Source: Parvularcula sp. (lineage in GTDB: Bacteria > Pseudomonadota > Alphaproteobacteria > Caulobacterales > Parvularculaceae). Taken from it: DNA of 7,558 nucleotides. Position numbers and translations under genes: made by a program. Positions within the stretch are counted from its first letter, which is position 1. Every line of letters starts with the position of its first letter. Below, piece by piece: positions 1 to 5,380 of this stretch. The notes under the pieces are model-generated. The model was not told where the DNA came from. It did not search any database and saw only the letters and a list, made by a program, of their open reading frames with translations. The DNA is taken from positions 4,248-11,805 of the forward strand of contig DNZB01000366.1 in NCBI GenBank assembly GCA_003506635.1. The letters run 5' to 3'.

Positions 1-1
1 C

Positions 2-217
2 GCGGCGGCGACGGCGAGCGCGATTGCGATCAGCGACGTGCTGCCGAACGAGGTGCAGTGGGTCTCCTCCGCGCAGGCCGGCTTCACGGCGGCGGGCACG
101 CTGACGAATCCGGCGGGCGGCGCGGGCTGCACGAGCGCTTGCACGGTCTCATTGACCGGCGCGTCGCTCGCGCCCGGCGCGACCGGCACCGTCACGATCC
201 GCGCGCTCGTTCGCTGA
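2..217 (+). CDS. C-terminal end of a secreted DUF11-type repeat protein (5' end outside window)
   Basis: Only the last 71 codons are present, read in the frame starting at base 2 and ending in TGA at 215-217. The fragment is rich in Ala, Gly, Thr and Ser. It carries a DUF11-like core: an S-D-V-L-P turn at visible residues 11-15, which corresponds to the VID(T/S)LP turn of the two downstream proteins. It ends in a Gly-Ala-Thr-Gly-Thr-Val-Thr-Ile strand followed by Arg-Ala-Leu-Val-Arg, a typical last strand for such a domain. Two cysteines lie four residues apart (visible residues 43 and 47) and could form a local disulfide. DUF11 domains are extracellular beta-sandwich modules of bacterial surface proteins with no enzymatic activity known to me. 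A strong terminator follows 27 bases after the stop, so this is probably the last gene of its own transcript. The family call rests on a short fragment. Confidence 0.82.
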   Translation, partial: AAATASAIAISDVLPNEVQWVSSAQAGFTAAGTLTNPAGGAGCTSACTVSLTGASLAPGATGTVTIRALVR

Positions 218-244
218 CGCGGACGGCGCCGGATCTTTTCTGAC

Positions 245-284
245 GCGCCGCCGCTCCGGACTGACGGGGCGGCGGCGCTGTTTT
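245..284 (+). terminator. Intrinsic (Rho-independent) terminator of the upstream gene
   Basis: Bases 245-258 pair with 265-278 to form a 14-bp, almost wholly G/C stem with one T-G wobble (255/268). The loop is the six bases GACTGA (259-264). The right arm is followed directly by TGTTTT (279-284), a short T-run. It lies 27 bases after the stop codon of the upstream gene. It separates that gene from the large gene that follows, which implies the latter has its own promoter. Confidence 0.85.
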
Positions 285-304
285 GAAGGGCCGTGCAACG
301 CGCC

Positions 305-338
305 TTGTTGAGTTTGAGCCGAAAGGGCTCGGTTAAAG
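305..338 (+). promoter_or_regulatory. Possible promoter/leader region with a small dyad
   Basis: After the terminator, the next gene needs its own promoter, and the only room is about 285-358. A weak candidate is TTGAGT (308-313) as a -35 box with a poor, A/T-rich GTTAAA/TTAAAG (332-338) as a -10 box. Between them sits a perfect 5-bp inverted repeat, GAGCC (316-320) and GGCTC (326-330), around GAAAG. This could be an operator half-site pair or a small hairpin. Neither element is close to a strong consensus, so this marks the likely region rather than defined boxes. Confidence 0.25.
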
Positions 339-358
339 TGGTTGGGCGGGGAGTCATC

Positions 359-363
359 GGAGG
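359..363 (+). promoter_or_regulatory. Ribosome-binding site GGAGG of the large barrel gene
   Basis: GGAGG lies 13 bases before the ATG at 377 and 4 bases before an in-frame TTG at 368. The first spacing is long and the second is short, so the start is ambiguous by three codons. Both starts give the same signal peptide core. The TTG start would add Met-Arg-Arg to its front and so strengthen the positively charged n-region. Confidence 0.6.
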
Positions 364-376
364 CGTTTTGCGGCGA

Positions 377-3300
377 ATGTTCGCCGCCTTCCGGCTCGCG
401 CCGCTGCTTCTTTTCTTCACCGCCTGCGCCGCCGCCGCCGCGCCGCTCGGGACGCAAGTCGTCAACCGCGCGGAGCTCGCGTTCACCCTCGGCGGGGTGA
501 CGACAAGGCTGACGACACCCGATGCGATTTTCACCATCGAAGCGCAGCGCACGCCGTCGACCATCACCTTTTTCCGCTATTCGCCGGCGGTGCCAGGCGC
601 CGTTCCGGTTCGGCTGAACGGCGCTGAGTTTCAAAACGGCGCGGGCGGGCCGTTCAGCGCCGTCGGGCCGCTGGTATCGGCGGGCGGAGCGCCGATCAAC
701 ACGGCCGCGCCGGTCCCGCTGACCGAGGCGGAACGCTATTTCGCCGGCGAGCCGGTCATCGTGCGCGTCACCGACGCCGGCCAGAACGGCGATCCCGCCG
801 TCATTGAGACGATCGTCGCGACCATCGCGACCGGCAATGGCGACTTCGTCACGCTGCGGCTTTTCGAAAGCGGGCCCGATACCGGCGAATTCTACGCCTG
901 GATCCCGAGCGAGACGGGCGCGCCGGTCACCGACGATGCGATGCTGACGATCGCGCAAGGTAGCGCGTTGACGGCGCGCTACCAGGACCCTTTCGATCTG
1001 ACGGAAGTTTCAACCGACACGGCGGGCGTCGACCCGTTCGGGCGCGTCTTCGACAGCCTTACCGGCGCGCTGATCGACGGGGCGATCGTCACGATCGTCG
1101 ATGATGCGACCGGCATGCCCGCAAGCGTTTTCGGCATTGACGGCGTTTCCGCCTATCCCTCAACGGTCGTCAGCGGCGCTACCGTCACGGACGCTGGGGG
1201 CCTCACCTATGACCTTGGGGATGGCGAATATCTGTTCCCGATCCTGGCGCCCGGGACCTATCGCCTGCTGGTCACGCCGCCGACGGGGTATGGCGGGCCG
1301 TCATCTGTCCAGCCGCCGGCGTTCGACGCGCTGAACAACGCGCCTTTCACCATCATCCCGGGTTCGTATGGCCAGCCCTTCACGCTGACCGGGCCGGGCG
1401 CGCTTGAATTCGACACCCCGCTCGATCCCTCGACGGATGTCGTGCTGACGAAGTCAGCGGGTACGGCGACAGCGTCCGCCGGCGATTTCGTGCGTTATGA
1501 GATACGCATCGAAAACCGCGGCACGACCGCGACCCCGGCGCGCGTCATCGACACGCTGCCTTTGGGCTTGCGCTTCCAGCAAGGCACGGCAAGGGCCGAT
1601 GGCCGGGTCATACCGGCGCCCGTGACCGGCGCAGACGGACGTACGCTGACGATCGACGCCGGTCTGCTCGACCCGGGCGCTGCCTTGACCCTTACCTACA
1701 TCGTCGAAGTGACGGCGGGGGCCCGGCTCGGCGCTGCGGTCAACGTGGCGCAGGGCGTCAATCCGGCGGGAACGCCGGTTTCGAACCGGGCCGAAGCCGC
1801 GGTCGATATCGTCGATGATTTCCTGCGGTCATCCCTCACCATCATCGGCCGCGTCGTCGAGGCGGGCTGCGAGGACGCGAAGACCGCCAAAGGCGTCGAA
1901 GGCGTCCGGCTCTACATGGAGACGGGCTTTACGACCGTCACCGATGAAAACGGCCTTTACCATTTCGAAGGGGTAAGCCCGCGCACCCATGTCGTGCAGG
2001 TCGACGAAGACAGCCTGCCCGGCGGAACGGAGCTTGTCTTGTGCCACGACAACACGCGCTATGCCGGCAGCGCGGGCTCGCAATTCGTCGATGCGCGGGG
2101 CGGGGCGGTATGGCGAGCGAATTTCCACCTGAGGCGGACAAAGCCCGCGCCGGAAGACACGGCGGCAGCCGCGCCGGCGCCGGTCAATCCGGATCAGGAA
2201 TATCTTCGCTTCAACAAAGCCTGGCTGAACGGGCAGGGCGCCGGCAATGAAGTCGCCTATCCGGCGGCGGGCGCGACGCCCTCGGCCGGGAGCGTCAATC
2301 TCGGCGTCAAGCATGATATCGCCTTGCGCCCGACGCTTACCCTCAACGGCCGCGAGGTTCCGCCGGAAAATTTCGCCGGCCGCGAAGTCAATCTCGTCCG
2401 CACCCTGGCGCTGACGCACTGGAAGGGCGTCGATCTTCGCGAGGGCGACAACGTCTTTGAAGTCCGGCTCCGAAATGAAGCCGGGTTGGAGGTTGCGCGC
2501 TTGAAGCGCGTGATCCCCTATGTCAGCCGCGCGGAGCGGGCGGCGCTCCTTGAGGAGCGAAGTTCGCTGTTCGCGGACGGGAGATCGCGCCCCGTCCTCG
2601 CCATTCACGTGACCGACGGCGCCGGGCGGCCCCTAAGGGCCGGCCGGCTTCTCAGCGTTGAGGTGTCAGCCCCTTACCGGACGGCCGAACGCGCGCGCGC
2701 CGAGGATCTGAACGCGCTCGACGCGCCGCTCTCGAGCCAGTCCGGCATTCCGGTCGGGCAGGGCGGCGTCGCGCTCATCGAACTTGAACCGACAGTCGAA
2801 ACCGGACCCTTGCGGATCGAGGTCGAACTCGACAATGGCCGCACCCGTGAATTCCGGACCTATGTGAAGCCTGCCCCGCGCGACTGGATCGTCGTCGGTC
2901 TCGCGGAAGGACAGGGCGGGATCGAATTCGAGAATAACAAGGCGGCGCCCGACGCGACGGACATCGTCGGCGACGGGCGCATCGCCGGTTTCGCCAAGGG
3001 CGTCGTCAAGGGCGGCTGGCTTGTCACCCTGGCCGGCGACAGCAAGAAAAAGCGCGGGGATGCCGACGGCGATCTCTTCCGCGACGTCAATCCGGACGAA
3101 CGTTATCCCCTGTTCGGCGACCGCTCGACCCAGGAATTCGAGGCGCAAAGCCGCTATCCGGTCTACCTCAAGGCGGAGAAAAACGCCTTCCGCGGCGTCT
3201 TCGGCGATTTCGACACCGGCCTTTCGGAAGCGAAACTCTCCCGCTATTCGCGGCGTCTTTCCGGCCTGTCGGCGGATTATCAGGGCGAGCGATTCGAGTT

Positions 3301-5380
3301 CACGGCCTTCGCGACCGATACGAACCAGGCGTTCGTGCGCGACGAACTCGCGGCCGACGGCACCTCGGGCCGCTATCAGCTCTCGGCCGCGCCGCTTGTC
3401 CGGAATTCCGAAACCATCACCATCGAAACGCGCGACCGCTTCCGCCCGGATGTGATCGTTTCGAGCGTGACGCTCGCGCGATACGCCGATTACGAGATTG
3501 ACTTCGACACCGGCGAAATCATTTTCCGCCTCCCCGTTCCGGCCTCGGACGCCGCGTTCAACCCGAACGTCATCCTCGTCGATTATGAAACGTCGGCCCC
3601 GGTTGACCGCGCGCTGACCGCCGGCGGGCGCGGCGCGGTCAAGTTCCTCGGCGGCCGGGGCGAGGCTGGCGCGACCTTCATCCACGAGGAAGACGCCGGC
3701 GCGGGCGCGGAAACGACCGATCTCGCCGGCGCGGACGTCGTCGTCAATCTGAGCGAGGCGACAGAGCTGCGCGCCGAGTACGCCCGCTCCTTCGCGGATG
3801 GCGCCGCCGGCTCTACCGAGGCGGATGCGATCCTCGCCGAGGTCGTCCATACCGGCGACCGCGTCGACGCCAAGGCTTATTTCAGCGATGTCAGCGCCGG
3901 TTTCGGGCTTGAGCAGCAAACCTCGGCGCAGGTCGGCGTCCGCCGGTATGGCGCGGAAATCCGGGTGCGGATCGATGAATTCGACGGCGGCCTGACCACT
4001 GAAAACGCGACGCGTGCGGTCGAGGCGAAGGCCTACCGCGAGGAGAATCTTTCAACCGGCGCCGCGCGTGAGATCGCCGAAGTAGCGCTCCGCCAGGACG
4101 GGGCGGAAACCTCGGGCTCGGTAGGGCTGCGGGGCGTCCGGGAAGCCCCGCAAACGGGACCGGAGCGGGAGGGCCTGTTCGTCACCGCGTCGGCCCGCCA
4201 GCGTTTCGAAAAACTCGGGCTCTCCTTGCGCGCGGGGCGCGAGCAGGCGGTCGCGGGCGATGACGCTTCGGCGCACTTCCCGACACGGACGAATTTCGGC
4301 TTCGACCAGCGCCTCTTCGACGGCTTCACGCTGAGCGCTACCCATGAAATCCTTTCGGGCGACGCGGTTTCGCAGTCGAATACGACGGTAGGGCTGAAGG
4401 CCGAGCCGTGGACCGGCGCGGCCCTGACGCTCGCCGGCGACCGCATCACGCAGGATACGGGCGAGCGCATCGGCGCTACCTTCGGCCTCGACCAGCAGGT
4501 GAAGCTTTCGGAGAAGTGGACCGGCTCGCTCGGACTTTCGCGCCGGGAAGACCTCAAGACCGAAGGCGGCGTCGACGCCGTCGACGACATCGTCCCGGAC
4601 GCGCCCCGCTCGCCCTTTGAACAGGCGAACGGGGCTTTCACCTCGCTCTATGTCGGCGCGGGCTTCCGCGACAAGGCGACGACGGGTTCGGGGCGCTTCG
4701 AAATCCGCAAATCCGAAGCCGGCCAGCGCTACATGGTCGCGACGGCGGCGGCGCGCGAGCTTTCCGAGCAATTGTCGTTCGGCGCCGCGGGGCGGTTCGA
4801 GCAGAACAACAACGACCTCACCCCCGACGAGCGCCGGTTCGAGGCCCGCATCGGCGCCTCCTGGCGCCCGCATGACGAAGGCGTCGTCATCTTCAACCGC
4901 CTCGACGTGAAGCAGCAATCCGTCGACTTGCAGCAGCGAAGCTGGAAAGCGGTCCACAATCTCGCGCTCAATGCGCAAGCGACGGAGCGCCTGCAACTCT
5001 CCCTTAACCATGGCGTCAAATATTCGGCTTTCTCCGCGGACGGGGCGGACTTGTCAGGCGTGACGCAGCTTGCGGGGCTGGAGGCGCGATATGACGTGAC
5101 GGCGAGAATCGATCTCGGCGTCCACGCCGAGGTTCTGCATTCGTGGAATTCCGGCGCGACGCAATACGCCTACGGACCGTCGGTCGGCGTTTCGCCCGCG
5201 AAGAACGTCTGGCTGTCGCTGGGGTGGAATTTCGACGGCTTCAGCGACCAGGATTTCGCCGCGGCGGAATATTCCGCGACCGGGCCTTACCTGAAGCTCC
5301 GCATCAAGTTCGACCAGCATACGGCGCGGGGCCTTCTCGACGCGATTTCGCCGCGCGCGGGCGAGGGGGCGCGCCAATGA
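377..5380 (+). CDS. Giant exported DUF11/Ig-like multi-domain protein with C-terminal outer-membrane beta-barrel
   Basis: 1667 aa. Signal peptide at 1-22 (Arg, a hydrophobic PLLLFF core, an Ala run). An N-terminal beta-rich segment follows, resembling the Asn-Arg-Ala closing strands of DUF11 proteins. Modules in order: Ig-like about 125-204; CarboxypepD_reg/Cna-B-like about 218-306; DUF11 about 354-478 (VIDTLP turn, closing VSNRAEA); SdrD_B-like about 485-586 with two Cys; Pro/Ala linker; Ig-like about 638-715; Big_1/invasin-like about 730-843. From about 850 to the end, alternating amphipathic strands with short polar turns indicate an outer-membrane barrel. A conserved block holds a DADGD acidic loop (about 895), YPLFGD (910), GTSGRY and YEIDFDTGEIIF (1039). 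I recall the same signatures in large uncharacterised proteobacterial DUF11/SdrD-type surface proteins. The last strand ends LRIKF (Phe1645), followed by a 22-residue tail. Role inferred: outer-membrane anchor or exporter of a surface structure. TTG368 is an alternative start. Confidence 0.95.
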   Translation: MFAAFRLAPLLLFFTACAAAAAPLGTQVVNRAELAFTLGGVTTRLTTPDAIFTIEAQRTPSTITFFRYSPAVPGAVPVRLNGAEFQNGAGGPFSAVGPLVSAGGAPINTAAPVPLTEAERYFAGEPVIVRVTDAGQNGDPAVIETIVATIATGNGDFVTLRLFESGPDTGEFYAWIPSETGAPVTDDAMLTIAQGSALTARYQDPFDLTEVSTDTAGVDPFGRVFDSLTGALIDGAIVTIVDDATGMPASVFGIDGVSAYPSTVVSGATVTDAGGLTYDLGDGEYLFPILAPGTYRLLVTPPTGYGGPSSVQPPAFDALNNAPFTIIPGSYGQPFTLTGPGALEFDTPLDPSTDVVLTKSAGTATASAGDFVRYEIRIENRGTTATPARVIDTLPLGLRFQQGTARADGRVIPAPVTGADGRTLTIDAGLLDPGAALTLTYIVEVTAGARLGAAVNVAQGVNPAGTPVSNRAEAAVDIVDDFLRSSLTIIGRVVEAGCEDAKTAKGVEGVRLYMETGFTTVTDENGLYHFEGVSPRTHVVQVDEDSLPGGTELVLCHDNTRYAGSAGSQFVDARGGAVWRANFHLRRTKPAPEDTAAAAPAPVNPDQEYLRFNKAWLNGQGAGNEVAYPAAGATPSAGSVNLGVKHDIALRPTLTLNGREVPPENFAGREVNLVRTLALTHWKGVDLREGDNVFEVRLRNEAGLEVARLKRVIPYVSRAERAALLEERSSLFADGRSRPVLAIHVTDGAGRPLRAGRLLSVEVSAPYRTAERARAEDLNALDAPLSSQSGIPVGQGGVALIELEPTVETGPLRIEVELDNGRTREFRTYVKPAPRDWIVVGLAEGQGGIEFENNKAAPDATDIVGDGRIAGFAKGVVKGGWLVTLAGDSKKKRGDADGDLFRDVNPDERYPLFGDRSTQEFEAQSRYPVYLKAEKNAFRGVFGDFDTGLSEAKLSRYSRRLSGLSADYQGERFEFTAFATDTNQAFVRDELAADGTSGRYQLSAAPLVRNSETITIETRDRFRPDVIVSSVTLARYADYEIDFDTGEIIFRLPVPASDAAFNPNVILVDYETSAPVDRALTAGGRGAVKFLGGRGEAGATFIHEEDAGAGAETTDLAGADVVVNLSEATELRAEYARSFADGAAGSTEADAILAEVVHTGDRVDAKAYFSDVSAGFGLEQQTSAQVGVRRYGAEIRVRIDEFDGGLTTENATRAVEAKAYREENLSTGAAREIAEVALRQDGAETSGSVGLRGVREAPQTGPEREGLFVTASARQRFEKLGLSLRAGREQAVAGDDASAHFPTRTNFGFDQRLFDGFTLSATHEILSGDAVSQSNTTVGLKAEPWTGAALTLAGDRITQDTGERIGATFGLDQQVKLSEKWTGSLGLSRREDLKTEGGVDAVDDIVPDAPRSPFEQANGAFTSLYVGAGFRDKATTGSGRFEIRKSEAGQRYMVATAAARELSEQLSFGAAGRFEQNNNDLTPDERRFEARIGASWRPHDEGVVIFNRLDVKQQSVDLQQRSWKAVHNLALNAQATERLQLSLNHGVKYSAFSADGADLSGVTQLAGLEARYDVTARIDLGVHAEVLHSWNSGATQYAYGPSVGVSPAKNVWLSLGWNFDGFSDQDFAAAEYSATGPYLKLRIKFDQHTARGLLDAISPRAGEGARQ
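5363..5369 (+). promoter_or_regulatory. Ribosome-binding site GAGGGGG of the second surface-protein gene
   Basis: GAGGGGG ends seven bases before the ATG at 5377, which is good spacing. It fixes that start against earlier in-frame starts further inside the barrel gene. It lies within the last codons of the barrel gene, encoding the Gly-Glu-Gly-Ala-Arg tail. The stop and start overlap as ATGA (5377-5380), so translation of the two genes is probably coupled. Confidence 0.8.

Noticed and set aside
293..376. GTG at 293 as the start of the giant protein, adding 28 residues before the signal peptide
   Set aside because: It would bury the signal peptide behind a 28-residue basic leader. It begins 9 bases after the terminator T-run, with GAAGGG only two bases before it, whereas GGAGG at 359-363 supports a start at 368 or 377.
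427..442. GCC/GCG run resembling a short tandem repeat
   Set aside because: It simply encodes the alanine run at the end of the signal peptide; it is too short to be a meaningful repeat.
149..958. Minus-strand open frame (269 codons) crossing the intergenic region and the start of the barrel gene
   Set aside because: It runs through the terminator and both flanking + strand coding regions, and its translation is Arg/Gly-rich without recognisable motifs.
2666..3919. Long minus-strand open frame (417 codons) inside the barrel gene
   Set aside because: It lies wholly antisense to a clearly coding frame in G+C-rich DNA, where stop codons are rare in all frames. Its translation is rich in Arg, Ala and Gly, has no recognisable domain, and its start lacks support.
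5143..5376. Extension of the second surface protein upstream to the in-frame ATG at 5143
   Set aside because: It would overlap the end of the barrel gene by 78 codons and hide the signal peptide. The ATG at 5377 has GAGGGGG at ideal spacing and begins a standard signal peptide.
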